Below, piece after piece: positions 38,549-48,828 of a stretch of 64,000 nucleotides of DNA; the first letter of the stretch is position 1; each line of letters opens with the position of its first letter. The notes under the pieces were generated by a model. That model saw nothing but the letters and a program-made list of their open reading frames with translations, was not told the origin of the DNA and made no database searches. The stretch covers positions 372,001 to 436,000 of the forward strand of contig BROI01000015.1 of assembly GCA_027923505.1 (NCBI GenBank), in the 5' to 3' direction. The stretch comes from Mayamaea pseudoterrestris (Eukaryota; Bacillariophyta; Bacillariophyceae; Sellaphorales; Sellaphoraceae). The position numbers and the translations under genes are program-made.

Positions 38549-41500
38549 ATGACTGTTTCGTCGTTTCGTCAAAGCAGTCGGAGACAGAGACGGCGTAGAG
38601 TCACCTGCTTGACTGTCGGCATCACTGCTGCTGCCTTGATCTTTTGCTTCTTCTACAACCTTTACGCGGCGGATCAACGATTGCAACAACATAATGCAGT
38701 TTGGATCGACTCAAAATGGATTCTTCCTGGAAGCAGCAAATTTATCGGAGGTTCTGCTCTTGTAGCCGCGAATCAGACGCATTCTAAAAAGCTAGCGGTA
38801 ACGCAGCAACTCTCGTTTCAACGACCCGATTGGCCAACATTACGCACTCCAACTCATCACGCTTGCGACGATTATGATGGCATCTACCATGTTGCCATGG
38901 GCGACAAGGGAGGAGCTGCTGGAACCATTTTCTTTCAGTTTGTCATTGGCCAATTAATTTACGCTGAGCGCAACAACCTCAAACCGTGGGTGCATTTCAA
39001 CAATGTTAGTTACGTTGTTTACGATCCAGACGTTCATGGCCAAGGACCGGGTGCGACGTTAAAAGCCATGGTTGGAAGGAATGCAACCTACGTGCGAAGA
39101 CCGGGAGGGCATTGGAGGGATGCTTGGCCTGGTCCGCTCGATGATGGTCCTACTCATCAAGCGACGCTACACTTTGAAGGCACTGGCGTTTGGGAGCACT
39201 ATTTTGAACCAGTCTCGGACTTTGTACCGGGCGATGATTCCTGTCATAGCAAGCTTTACGTGACGCTTGATTTGTATCTGATTACACCAGGTATACATGC
39301 GTTTGCGCCATGGGCGACGAGCTGCTGGCGATACAAATACTTGCATGATTACATTACCAAACCTCATATTCCAATCAACGAATGGCTAGAGCCAAGAAGA
39401 ATTATTGGGCATGAAACGTTGAACAAGTATATTCGATTTAAGCCATATATGTCGGAAGCGGCACAAAAGGTGAATCCGGGGTGCAGTCGCAACAATCCTT
39501 GCCTTGGAATGCATATTCGGCACTCCGACAAGGCGGCGGGCCGACGTTTGATTGAGACGAACGAGTTTTTGCCATATGCGCAAGCATTCATACATGCCGG
39601 TGGTCGGCATATTTACCTTGCCACGGATAGTGCTCTAGTGCTGCGGGAGATTGAAATGAACTGGCCGGATAAAGTGAAGAGTCAGCTGCGGACCATGGGA
39701 GAAAATGTGGTTCGGTCGATCAACGAAACGGCAGTCTTTGACGCCGGAGTATCGCATCACCGTACCAACCAGGAGGCTTTGATTGAGATTCTCGCACTGA
39801 GTCAGTGTCAGTACATGATACATGGATTTAGCGCCATGTCCGAGTCAAGTATATGGATCAATTTGGGATTACATAATCGCTCGGTCAATTTAGAGGACTT
39901 GGATCACATTCAACCCGTCGAGTTTGGGACGCTCGTGCAAATGAGCCTTCGAGGAGAACCACAGTATAAATGGCCACAACCGCAGCGAACCGACGCTTGG
40001 TGGGAGCGAGACGAGCCAGTACAAAGTAAAGCTCCAATAAGCGCCGCTTGTCAAGGCTACAATGGAATACTACTTATTTCTTCCGTCAGCCGCACATCGT
40101 CCGCTGGATCAGCTTTCTTTACGGACGTTCTCAACCAATTATTATTTGCAGTTGAGAATAATATGGCGCCTTGGATACACTTGCAAAATGGCACGGATCT
40201 GATATACGACGTGGCCGCTCACCAAGCATCTTCTGCGCAGAAAGCAATTTCTTTGAATGTCACCTTTGTTGCTAATGGCGCTTCGACAAATAATTCATGT
40301 CCGGATTTCGGGGCAAACCAATTTAGAGTTCGCGCAGGGATACACCTCGGTGGAAACGGTATATGGAACAGCTACTTTGAGCCAATATCGGTCAATCGAT
40401 TAGACGATCCGTCGTGTTCGATGTTGCCCATCATTACTATACCCGAGAGCTTAATTTCGTCCTCTTTAAACGCCGTGTGTACGTACACTGTGAAATCATG
40501 GAGATATGACAATATTGCAGCGTCCCATTGGAAACCTGGCGGCACGTCTTTGGCATCCTGGTACGGCAACTTGAGAGAAAAAGGCCATGATGTTGTCAGT
40601 AAATACTTTAAGATTTTGCCCCACATTCTTCGGCAAGCCAATGTCATCAATCCTATGGCGAATGGACGGCCTTGTCTCGGCGTGCATGTTCGCGTTGGGG
40701 ACAAGACTGGAAAATACAGGATGAAGGTGTTGTCGGCCAGATATATTCCCTATCTTGAGGCATTTGTACGAGCTGGCGGCAGGTCGATTTTCCTTGCAAG
40801 CGACTCGCATCGCGCTATCCAATACATAACGAAAGCCCTTCCTGACCAAGTTTCCAAATTAATACGCACGCAAGGTCCTTGGGTTGTGCGGACATTCAAG
40901 GAATACCCAACACACTTCATCGATGACCACCATCGCGTCAACAGCGAAACACTTGCGGACATTGTGGCCTTGTCCCAATGTTCACTTCTATTACATTCTT
41001 ATAGCACTGTTTCGGAGGCCGCAATCTACTTGAATATTGATTTGCATAACAGCAGCATTAATCTTGAAGACCCCGACCATCTTACGTCTACGGAATTCGA
41101 AGTGTTTTCTCGGCAGATGATAGGCACTATAATGCCTGACACTTTAATGCAACCAGCGGATCCTACTGCGATATTAAACACTGCCATTACTCGCGTGATG
41201 AACGCTTCCATTGTGTATGCTGGCGAAAGGAAATGCCGAAATAACGCGATTGTATACTTGGCTCAAAAGACCCACTCGACGTATGGCCGTGACAGCTACT
41301 CCATTTTACTTCGGTCACTCGATCTGCTTTACGAAAATTATCTCATGAACGCTACACACATGGAGAATGCCGATGTTTTCATTTTTCACACTGAAGATTT
41401 TGTCGAGACGGACTTGACGACGATCGAAAAGCGATTGGGGCCGCATGCGCGTGGTGCTGTCCGCCTCGTCAACCTCCGCGACTCGCCGTACTGGGCTCGA

Positions 41501-42316
41501 CCTGCATCCAATCGGAACGACGACCCAAATAGCTGGTATGCGTACCCGTTGTTCAAGGAAGGTTATCGTCGCATGATGCATTGGTACGCAATTGATATTT
41601 GGAAATTCTTTGCCGACTTGAACGACATGTCGACGTGCAACTACAGGTATATTTTTCGATTGGACGAAGACTCGTTCATTCATTCTCCCATTCAGTACGA
41701 CATTTTCAAGTTGTTTGAATCGAATCGATATGTATACGGCTATCGCATGTGCGCCTACGAAATGAAGGTTGCTCAACGAATGTGGACGTGGTGGAAACGA
41801 CAGAATCCAAGCTTTGCTCCATATCGCGAGCTTGATTTGCACCAGTGTGGTTTTTACAACAATATGTTTGTCGCTGACCTTGAGTTCTTTCGAAACGTCA
41901 AGGTGCAACGCTTTCTTCAGTTCATCGATCGACAGGGCCACATTTATCGACGTCGGCTTGGCGACTTGATGATTCATACCATGGCGGTTATTGCGTACGC
42001 CCCTCCAGGGCGCATTCACCGCTTCTTGGATTTCACATACGAACATGGTACGTTGAATGAAACTGATGGCTGTCTCATCTGGGGAGGTATCCAGGCTGGT
42101 TACGCCGATCCAAACGCGACGGCAACATTGGGACATTACTATGAAACGCGACTGGTTGAGCGCGGCTGTCCCTGTAATGCAACCTATCTCCAGGAGCCCG
42201 ACCTTTCTCCTACCTATGCACATGTGCCAAGGGAGCTTCAAGGAACGATCTCATTGCAAACCATTGTGGCTGGCCAGGTCGAGGTGCCGACTGGCAAAGG
42301 GATACTGTCTGGATAA
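38549..42316 (+). CDS. Three-domain Golgi glycosyltransferase: GT23-like, GT23-like, GT15-like
   Basis: The protein has 1255 residues and no intron. A basic N-terminus and one membrane segment (TCLTVGITAAALIFCFFYNL, about 19-38) make it a type II Golgi protein. Domains 1 (about 105-490) and 2 (about 500-870) are related to each other. Each starts with a Cys-xx-Tyr-(D/N)GI block and carries CLGxH(I/V)RxxDK (about 318 and 709), the nucleotide-sugar motif of alpha-1,6-fucosyltransferases (FUT8/NodZ). Each is followed by a LATDS/LASDS strand and a block with LSQC and SxxSE. The first Arg of the motif is kept; the second is His in domain 1 and Val in domain 2. Domain 3 (about 890-1220) matches GT15 mannosyltransferases (Kre2/Ktr): YRYIFRLDEDSF, GYRMC, CGFYNNMFVADL, RLGDLMIHT and FLDFTYEHG. 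The nucleophile position of Kre2 seems not to be Glu. The fusion implies stepwise glycan assembly by one chain. Confidence 0.85.
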   Translation: MTVSSFRQSSRRQRRRRVTCLTVGITAAALIFCFFYNLYAADQRLQQHNAVWIDSKWILPGSSKFIGGSALVAANQTHSKKLAVTQQLSFQRPDWPTLRTPTHHACDDYDGIYHVAMGDKGGAAGTIFFQFVIGQLIYAERNNLKPWVHFNNVSYVVYDPDVHGQGPGATLKAMVGRNATYVRRPGGHWRDAWPGPLDDGPTHQATLHFEGTGVWEHYFEPVSDFVPGDDSCHSKLYVTLDLYLITPGIHAFAPWATSCWRYKYLHDYITKPHIPINEWLEPRRIIGHETLNKYIRFKPYMSEAAQKVNPGCSRNNPCLGMHIRHSDKAAGRRLIETNEFLPYAQAFIHAGGRHIYLATDSALVLREIEMNWPDKVKSQLRTMGENVVRSINETAVFDAGVSHHRTNQEALIEILALSQCQYMIHGFSAMSESSIWINLGLHNRSVNLEDLDHIQPVEFGTLVQMSLRGEPQYKWPQPQRTDAWWERDEPVQSKAPISAACQGYNGILLISSVSRTSSAGSAFFTDVLNQLLFAVENNMAPWIHLQNGTDLIYDVAAHQASSAQKAISLNVTFVANGASTNNSCPDFGANQFRVRAGIHLGGNGIWNSYFEPISVNRLDDPSCSMLPIITIPESLISSSLNAVCTYTVKSWRYDNIAASHWKPGGTSLASWYGNLREKGHDVVSKYFKILPHILRQANVINPMANGRPCLGVHVRVGDKTGKYRMKVLSARYIPYLEAFVRAGGRSIFLASDSHRAIQYITKALPDQVSKLIRTQGPWVVRTFKEYPTHFIDDHHRVNSETLADIVALSQCSLLLHSYSTVSEAAIYLNIDLHNSSINLEDPDHLTSTEFEVFSRQMIGTIMPDTLMQPADPTAILNTAITRVMNASIVYAGERKCRNNAIVYLAQKTHSTYGRDSYSILLRSLDLLYENYLMNATHMENADVFIFHTEDFVETDLTTIEKRLGPHARGAVRLVNLRDSPYWARPASNRNDDPNSWYAYPLFKEGYRRMMHWYAIDIWKFFADLNDMSTCNYRYIFRLDEDSFIHSPIQYDIFKLFESNRYVYGYRMCAYEMKVAQRMWTWWKRQNPSFAPYRELDLHQCGFYNNMFVADLEFFRNVKVQRFLQFIDRQGHIYRRRLGDLMIHTMAVIAYAPPGRIHRFLDFTYEHGTLNETDGCLIWGGIQAGYADPNATATLGHYYETRLVERGCPCNATYLQEPDLSPTYAHVPRELQGTISLQTIVAGQVEVPTGKGILSG

Positions 42317-42478
42317 TAGCTAGCGCAGCTTTATCCCTTCTACGGTCCTAACATTGCAATATGTAATGTACTCGTAATCCGAGAGCAAGCTCATGCAGTC
42401 AGTCATACAGTACAAGTAGTAACCTCGCGGATTTATAGCGCACATAGCACACTCTATAACGCTGCGACATGAAGATTC

Positions 42479-45043
42479 ATGGACCATTGCGTCCGCTGCC
42501 GATCACCTCTTGACAATGGTGGCGTTGTTTATAGCATGAGAGGACTTTTGGACCTTTCCAAGCTTTTCATAGTTGTTGCAGTTGCTGTCTCTGGTTGGAA
42601 TCTATACGTTGGATTTCGCTACGGCTTGCGAGAACGGCGCGAAGAGAAATGGTCGGCATCGTTCCTGACGGCACCATTTGAAGAAACGAAGAGCACTTCT
42701 TCAAAAGCTAGCAATGCATTTGAAAGCATTATTGCCCGAGAACCGACGCATCATGCTTGTGACGGCTTTGACGGCATTTATCATATAGCCATGACGGATA
42801 TCTTGGGAGGAGTCGGCACGGGGCTGCTGCAGCTGGTGGTGAATCAAATTGACTACGCGCGACGTCACAATTTAAAGCCATGGGTGCATTTGAACAATAG
42901 CAGTCATGTGATTTATGATCCAATTGTCCATTCACGAGGATCTGGCGTGCAACTAAAGGCCATGCGAGCTGCCAAGGCAACTTACGTAAAACGGCCTGGC
43001 GGACATTGGCGCGATGCAGTTCCTGGTCCGCCAAACTTGACAAGCATGGAGCCCGAACGTGACTTTACATTTGATGGCACTGGCGTCTGGGAGCATTACT
43101 TTGATCCCGTGTCCGATTTTGTACCAGGCGATGTTTCCTGCGAGCACAAGCTGCTGGTATCGATGGATCTATACTTGATCACGCCTGGACTACACGGGTA
43201 TTCCGACTATGCCACCCGCTGTTGGCGATACGATTACTTGCCGGAATACATTACAAAGCCTCATATACCATATGACAGTTGGCTGTACGAACAAAGGTTG
43301 CGGGCTCATGACGTAATGCAGAATTATGTTCGGTTGAAACCAGATTTGCTCATCGCCGCCAAAAATGCAAATCCTGATTGTAGTCTGCAAGAGCCTTGCT
43401 TGGGTTTGCATATTCGGCATTCTGACAAGGCTGCAGGACGTCGGGTGCTGGAGACGAGTCAGTTTCTTCCTTACGCACAATCCTTTGCTGATAATGGAGG
43501 CAAACACATTTACCTTGCAACCGACAGCGCCGTTGTTTTAAACGAGATTCGCGACATTTGGCCAGCTAGCATTGCCAGAAGAATTCGTCGCATGGGAGAC
43601 AACACGGTCCGCTCTAGCAATCAACAAGCTGTTTTTGACATGGCCTCGCACCACCAAACAAATCAGGAAGCCTTGATTGAAATACTAGCATTGAGCCAAT
43701 GCCAATACATGGTTCATGGACTTAGTGCCGTGTCCGAATCAAGCATTTGGATTAACATGGGTCTGCACAATCGGTCAATTAATTTGGAAGATCCAGAACA
43801 TGTTGACGCAGCGAGCTTTGGTTCATTGGTCCGAATGAGTCTGGCTGGTCATCCCGAAGACCAGTGGCCTCATGCAACTCGAACGAGTAATTGGTGGAAC
43901 GTCGATGATACCTCATTGATTGAAAAACGCTTGCCTCGTCCAAATGAATGTTTGGGATATGACGGAATTCTTCTTATTTCAGCTGTCAGTCACAAATCGT
44001 CCACCGCCTCGGCCTTTTTCATTGACGTATTGAATCAGCTACTCTACGCGAAACGTAACAATTTAAAACCTTGGATCCACTTGCAAGATGGAACTGTCTT
44101 GATTCAAGACCAGAAAGCGCATACGAATAAAAAGACAACGAATATATCAGTAAAAGTTACAAACATTGGCTTTTCTAAGTCTCGACCAGTTTGTCCGAAC
44201 AATTTCGACTCGAACGCTGTTCAAGCATTTACTGTTAGCAACATGTCCCTTCGAGGCAACGGCATATGGAATAGCTACTTCTTGCCCATTCTTACTCCGC
44301 CAGAGATTGATTCATCGTGTTCAGAGCTTCCTGTTGTGACCATGGAGGAACGGCTTGTGTCTCCTCTCCTGACGGCCTTGTGCCCGTATTCAGTTAAGGC
44401 TTGGCGATATGATAATGTTCCCTATTGGAAACCAAACGATATATCGCTGCACGAGTGGCACGGTCAAATGAGACGGACGGCGCACGACATTGTGAGCAGG
44501 AATTTTATCTTTCGCCATCATATTGTGCAGAGAGCTACGGATGTAAATTCCGTTGAAAGCGGGAGCATTTGTCTCGGAGTACATATCCGAGTCGGCGACA
44601 AAGCTGGAACTCATGTCAAGAAAATTAAAGCCGACCAATATCTCCCGTACATGAAAGCTTTCCAACGAGCTGGAGGTCAATCAATCTACCTTGCAAGCGA
44701 CTCCCACCGTGCCATACAATATGTCATAAAGTCCCTGCCCAAAGAAGTGGCAAAGTTTATCCGCACGCAAGGGTCGAATGTGGTGCGAACGTACAAGGAA
44801 TATCCAACTCACTTTTTGGACGACCACCATCGGGACAACAGTGAGGCTTTGGTGGATATATTGGCGTTATCTAAGTGCTCGCTCATGTTGCATTCATACA
44901 GTACAGTCTCTGAGGCTGCCATTTACCTTAACATAAACTTAAATAATCACAGCGTCAACTTGGAAGTCGCTGATTGTATATCGCCGGAGCGATTTGAAAC
45001 TCACGTAAAAGATCTAATTAATAGTAAACCTAGTGTTTCATAA
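42479..45043 (+). CDS. Two-domain GT23-like glycosyltransferase, tandem paralogue
   Basis: The protein has 854 residues, is intronless, and begins 162 bases after its paralogue. A type II anchor lies at about 26-44 (LFIVVAVAVSGWNLYVGF). Domain 1 has CLGLHIRHSDKAAGRRVLE (about 306) and domain 2 has CLGVHIRVGDK (about 698). The LATDS/LASDS strands, QCQYMVHGLSAVSESSIWIN and the SYSTVSEAAIYLNI block match the first two domains of the upstream gene closely. The GT15-like domain is missing, and the chain stops soon after the second domain (HVKDLINSKPSVS). Either this copy lost the third domain or the neighbour gained it. The donor sugar is probably GDP-fucose by family; the acceptor is unknown. It converges on the TSR4-like gene with 45 bases between stops. 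Confidence 0.85.
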   Translation: MDHCVRCRSPLDNGGVVYSMRGLLDLSKLFIVVAVAVSGWNLYVGFRYGLRERREEKWSASFLTAPFEETKSTSSKASNAFESIIAREPTHHACDGFDGIYHIAMTDILGGVGTGLLQLVVNQIDYARRHNLKPWVHLNNSSHVIYDPIVHSRGSGVQLKAMRAAKATYVKRPGGHWRDAVPGPPNLTSMEPERDFTFDGTGVWEHYFDPVSDFVPGDVSCEHKLLVSMDLYLITPGLHGYSDYATRCWRYDYLPEYITKPHIPYDSWLYEQRLRAHDVMQNYVRLKPDLLIAAKNANPDCSLQEPCLGLHIRHSDKAAGRRVLETSQFLPYAQSFADNGGKHIYLATDSAVVLNEIRDIWPASIARRIRRMGDNTVRSSNQQAVFDMASHHQTNQEALIEILALSQCQYMVHGLSAVSESSIWINMGLHNRSINLEDPEHVDAASFGSLVRMSLAGHPEDQWPHATRTSNWWNVDDTSLIEKRLPRPNECLGYDGILLISAVSHKSSTASAFFIDVLNQLLYAKRNNLKPWIHLQDGTVLIQDQKAHTNKKTTNISVKVTNIGFSKSRPVCPNNFDSNAVQAFTVSNMSLRGNGIWNSYFLPILTPPEIDSSCSELPVVTMEERLVSPLLTALCPYSVKAWRYDNVPYWKPNDISLHEWHGQMRRTAHDIVSRNFIFRHHIVQRATDVNSVESGSICLGVHIRVGDKAGTHVKKIKADQYLPYMKAFQRAGGQSIYLASDSHRAIQYVIKSLPKEVAKFIRTQGSNVVRTYKEYPTHFLDDHHRDNSEALVDILALSKCSLMLHSYSTVSEAAIYLNINLNNHSVNLEVADCISPERFETHVKDLINSKPSVS

Positions 45044-45088
45044 AGCTAGCATGTAACTTGACACGGCCGTTGACGTGTGAATGGACCT

Positions 45089-46510
45089 TTATAATAGTGC
45101 GTTGTCGAGTGATGGCTGCCGCCACGCAAACTCTCGACAATAGGAACCAAAATCCGGATCCAATAGAGGTTTGCACGACGCGGTGCATGTATAGACTACA
45201 ATGACACCCCAATCGAGCACCTTCGCCTCCAATAAATTCTTTTGTATCCGCTCAATGGCGGCTTGCTTGGCGTCCATGAGCGCGGGTGGCACATGCTCGG
45301 GCGGAGCTTGCTGAACCCACGATTCGGCTTGCTCCAAAGCTTGCGTGACCGCCTCGGGCGGCTTTTCTGCCGTCGTCATGTGCCCTGCAAGTAAGTAATG
45401 GAGCATTTGCGGCAGTATTTGGAATTCAAACTTGCGAGGTGACCCGCAGTGTTCGCAAGGTGGTGGGTCGCTTTCAAGCTGATGTCGCCGCTGGATCCAG
45501 AGTACGCCATCGTCGTCTGTACTATCCGGCCACCGCGAGTATCGAAGACACTGCGTCTGCACACCAGGTCGGCTCTTAAGTCGACTATAAAACTCCATGG
45601 CAAATAGATCCTGACTGACATCATGTTTGCTCTTGTCGCGTTTGCCGACAACCATTTCATTCAAATCGTCTTGTTCCAGGTCCTGGTCGCTGTCACTGGA
45701 AGCGTCCGAGTCGTCATCGCAATTTCTTGCGGGGAATATTGAAGCTCTTTGGTCCAATTCTGCGTCGTCATCATGAAAAGGCGGTTCCTCCTCCACGACA
45801 AGTTCCGACAAGGCGAAAACCGACGGAAGCTGCGTGATTAAAGTTGCATCGGCAACATCATTAGCCTTGTCGAAAACATGTCGTTTATACTCTTTCTGAT
45901 GCTCCTTGCAACAAAAGAATTGACTTTGTAAAGGACATTTTGTCGTTGCTGCCATGCCGCAAACAGCGCACGTATACGTATTCCACGTGGTGGGTAAATG
46001 CTGCTTCCAATCTGAATCATTTCCTTCACTTTCAGCTGGATAGTAGGAATTGTAGCGGCCGAGTTGACAGCGTAAAATGCAGACCGAATTCGAAGGATCT
46101 TGACATGATGGACATGCAAAGACGTAAAGAGTTCGATGAAATGCTTCTGGTACTTCATCCAACGGTGCGTAGAGCTGGCAAATGAAAATCAGTTGCGTTT
46201 GACAATGTCCACAATGAATCGGTTTCGGTACATGCTCTGGATCCAGCCAGACGCAGACCCCTCCAATTTGTCCGCCGTCCCAATCGTCATAGTTGCAGCT
46301 GCGATGCGCCACTCTCGTCAAGTGTTGTTTGTCTTGAATGGGCTCGCTAAAACCGAGTTGAATAATGGATGCACTCGTTGCGTTAGTTGTATCGGAATCT
46401 GCCGCTTTTGTCTTCATGACAAGAATGGACGAAGTGTTGCTTCGTCTTGGATAATGAAGGGTAATAGTCGCAGGAACAAACGAGTGTTTGCTTTGTCGGA
46501 TTGTTGGCAT
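45089..46510 (-). CDS. PDCD2/TSR4-like ribosome-assembly chaperone
   Basis: The protein has 473 residues from the ATG at 46510; the in-frame Met at 46417 (MKTKAADSD) would give 442 and place the conserved start LGFSEP near the N-terminus, as in animal PDCD2. Typical elements in order are GGQIGGVCVWLDP, CGHCQTQLIFICQLYAP, AFHRTLYVFACPSC, a MYND-like zinc region (CAVCGMAAT...CCKEHQKEYKRH), an acidic linker and the PDCD2 C-terminal domain with CEHCGSPRKFEFQILPQMLH. Yeast TSR4 and PDCD2 escort newly made ribosomal protein uS5 into the nucleus. All key cysteines seem present. No intron was seen. Confidence 0.9.
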   Translation of the reverse strand: MPTIRQSKHSFVPATITLHYPRRSNTSSILVMKTKAADSDTTNATSASIIQLGFSEPIQDKQHLTRVAHRSCNYDDWDGGQIGGVCVWLDPEHVPKPIHCGHCQTQLIFICQLYAPLDEVPEAFHRTLYVFACPSCQDPSNSVCILRCQLGRYNSYYPAESEGNDSDWKQHLPTTWNTYTCAVCGMAATTKCPLQSQFFCCKEHQKEYKRHVFDKANDVADATLITQLPSVFALSELVVEEEPPFHDDDAELDQRASIFPARNCDDDSDASSDSDQDLEQDDLNEMVVGKRDKSKHDVSQDLFAMEFYSRLKSRPGVQTQCLRYSRWPDSTDDDGVLWIQRRHQLESDPPPCEHCGSPRKFEFQILPQMLHYLLAGHMTTAEKPPEAVTQALEQAESWVQQAPPEHVPPALMDAKQAAIERIQKNLLEAKVLDWGVIVVYTCTASCKPLLDPDFGSYCREFAWRQPSLDNALL

Positions 46511-46741
46511 GGTTTCGTGGCTGTCCGTTTTCCTCGTGAAACGTCACTGAGCCTGACCGGTACTCAGGGTGGACTCGCGATACATACAGCTGCATCGAGT
46601 TAACAGTTAGCAAGCGTATCTAATGTTATACCGTAGATTAGTAAGCTTATTGATATAATACTAGGACCAATGTAGCTATCTCAAGATTGCGTTTCACTGA
46701 CCGGGCCTCCATGCCTTTACTCACACTCATCCTCGCCTCCA

Positions 46742-47665
46742 CTATCCGTCACCATCATCCCCTTCCTCGTCACTATCACTGATGCCACCAGCATCCGACG
46801 CGTTTGATTCATCCTCGCCGTCTCCGATCAATGCAGTCAGAGCCTGAATTCCCGCATGTAAAGTATTCAATCCATCGTCCAACTGAGGAAGCAGCACGTC
46901 GCGCCGCAAGTGCGCGGAAAGTACAACGCTTAAAGACATGGCCAGAAAACACAAAACCTCCTCGGTAGCTTTGTAAACCACCCTAACCATATGTCGCATA
47001 TTATCATCGACTGGGCCGAGATACGTCTCCAAATCGTTTGCCATTAGCAAAAGGAGGTCGACGGCATGTGAATCCAGCAATCGCTCAGCATAGCGAACAT
47101 TCCATTCGCTAAAGACCACATCGACGTCATAGTCCATAGATTCTATGCTTCTGCACGCAAAGAAAATGAAGCAAACTCCCAGATCGACTGGGTTCCACAT
47201 GGCGGCAGAGAGGCACGTTTCAAACAGCGCGTCCATTAGTCGTTGAGTCATTTGTAAATTGCCCCGGTTGCCCAACGAAAAGAATCTCATAATCTCGGCC
47301 ACGAATATATTGCTCTCGGAGTAGTATACTGAGTAGCCAATCAGTTCTTGTTGCAAAGCTTGAATGCTAGAACGATCCGATTGGGCCGATGATGCCATCA
47401 GCTCGGCGAAAATAACAGCCGTCCGCTCCAGAACATCGCTCATCACGGTTCCTCTGTAGTATTCCTGAATCATGCCCGTCAAATCTTCCTCATGAAGAAA
47501 TCGGTTGAGGCATAGCGAGGCGGTTCGAAGTCGTTTCGTAATGCTAATGGGACGGTCACCAGGCTTCGACGGCGATGTCTCGCGGCGGCTCAAGCGTTGC
47601 TCTTGTAGACGTTTGCTGCGACGTAACAGCTCGGATGACTCGTTGTTGCCGCGTCTCTTAGGCAT
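46742..47665 (-). CDS. Unknown alpha-helical protein
   Basis: The protein has 307 residues, is intronless, and starts at a clear ATG (MPKRRGNNE). The N-terminus is basic (LLRRSKRLQEQRLSRRE) and could be a nuclear signal or a weak importin-beta-binding-like helix. Residues about 50-275 are predicted helical with hydrophobic repeats (for example MWNPVDLGVCFIFFACRS), which would suit an armadillo/HEAT-like fold, but no diagnostic repeat is evident. The tail is acidic (SDSDEEGDDGDG). I cannot name a family. It runs divergently from the p24 gene with 254 bases between starts. Confidence 0.7.
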   Translation of the reverse strand: MPKRRGNNESSELLRRSKRLQEQRLSRRETSPSKPGDRPISITKRLRTASLCLNRFLHEEDLTGMIQEYYRGTVMSDVLERTAVIFAELMASSAQSDRSSIQALQQELIGYSVYYSESNIFVAEIMRFFSLGNRGNLQMTQRLMDALFETCLSAAMWNPVDLGVCFIFFACRSIESMDYDVDVVFSEWNVRYAERLLDSHAVDLLLLMANDLETYLGPVDDNMRHMVRVVYKATEEVLCFLAMSLSVVLSAHLRRDVLLPQLDDGLNTLHAGIQALTALIGDGEDESNASDAGGISDSDEEGDDGDG

Positions 47666-47919
47666 CCCAATGATTTTACAGTCCAGGTTGTATAGTGCAG
47701 TGGGTAAAATGCGAGTGGGGGGGAGGGGATGGTGCGAGGAGTTACAAGTGGGATGGTTGCTGCGGCGTTTGCCATGCGCACCTTTTACATGTCACAGAGG
47801 TTTTCCAGTCGTTTTAAATAATGGCGCGCCACCGCCTCGTCTCGTTCTGAAGACCAGACCGAGCTGTATATACTCCAATTCCCAATTGCTGTACGTACAA
47901 AGTAGCTACATATAAAACC

Positions 47920-48828
47920 ATGCTGAACATAGTAACAGCTACTATACTGCTTTTATCTACATCCCGAAGTTGCTTGGCATCATACTCAATTACCCTGGAT
48001 CCTGGAGCGCAGGAATGCGTCCTTCTTCGGGCGCTTGACACTCATTCCATGATAAGGTACGCTAGACAGCGACAGGGAGCGCGCATGATGACAGAAAACA
48101 TGTATAAGTCTCATCCTTTTGTTACTTGACTCATTGTCGCTCTGACAGCGGCAACTACGACATTTTGAATGATCTTGTCGATGGACACGTCGTCACAGCC
48201 ACTTTGGAGCTCGCCGACACGCCTCACACTGTACTTTGGAAGTCCGATCGAGGCGAAACGGAAGGAACCTTTCAGATTGACGTCAAGCCACGAACGAGGC
48301 TAGAATTTTGTCTTGAAATGGATATTGAAGTGGATGATGACGTTACGCTAGGCAGTATTCCAGTTGGTTTCAACTTGTATGTACGACCTACAGTGGAGCG
48401 TACGCTGGATGCGGCCGAGTCTGGACCAGATGCGCAGCGAGCTTTGAAGCTAAAGTCGAGTGCTGATTGTAAGTAATATGGCTCTCTGCGTGGTTCTCTG
48501 TTCGCCTTGGTCGATGACCGACATGGATCGAGACGACGATTGTCTTTGTGGTGCTTCATTCTCAGTAATCCAAACCAATGTCACTCACTCTTCACAAACC
48601 TCGCATATATTCATTTTGAAATTGGCAGCCATTAACAACGACTGGCATAACTTGGTGGACCATTTTGACTTTCTCCGCAATCGCGAGGCCCAGCACCAAG
48701 TGTTAACATCTCAAATCCTTTCGCGGGTCATGGGATGGACCGTTTTGGAAGCAGGCTTGGTCATTTGCATGGCCTTGGGTCAAGTCATGTACTGGAAAAA
48801 GTTCTTTGAGCAACGGAGGTACTTGTAG
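47920..48828 (+). CDS. p24/emp24 (TMED) cargo receptor
   Basis: The exons are 47920-48056, 48149-48468 and 48629-48828, giving 218 residues. A signal peptide (LNIVTATILLLSTS...CLA) is followed by a GOLD domain that begins YSITLDPGAQECV with the characteristic Cys (partner Cys in LEFCLEMD). It includes SGNYDILNDLVDG, then a coiled-coil stalk (INNDWHNLVDHFDFLRNREA) and a C-terminal membrane segment. The tail KKFFEQRRYL has the double Phe for COPII and dibasic residues for COPI binding. p24 proteins cycle between ER and Golgi, select cargo such as GPI-anchored proteins and shape coats. The length agrees with the family. Splice sites were chosen from frame continuity and all are GT-AG. Confidence 0.92.

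Noticed and set aside
41315-42241. 308-codon minus-strand frame inside the glycosyltransferase gene
   Set aside because: It is antisense to the GT15-like domain, which has clear family motifs. The minus frame has none.
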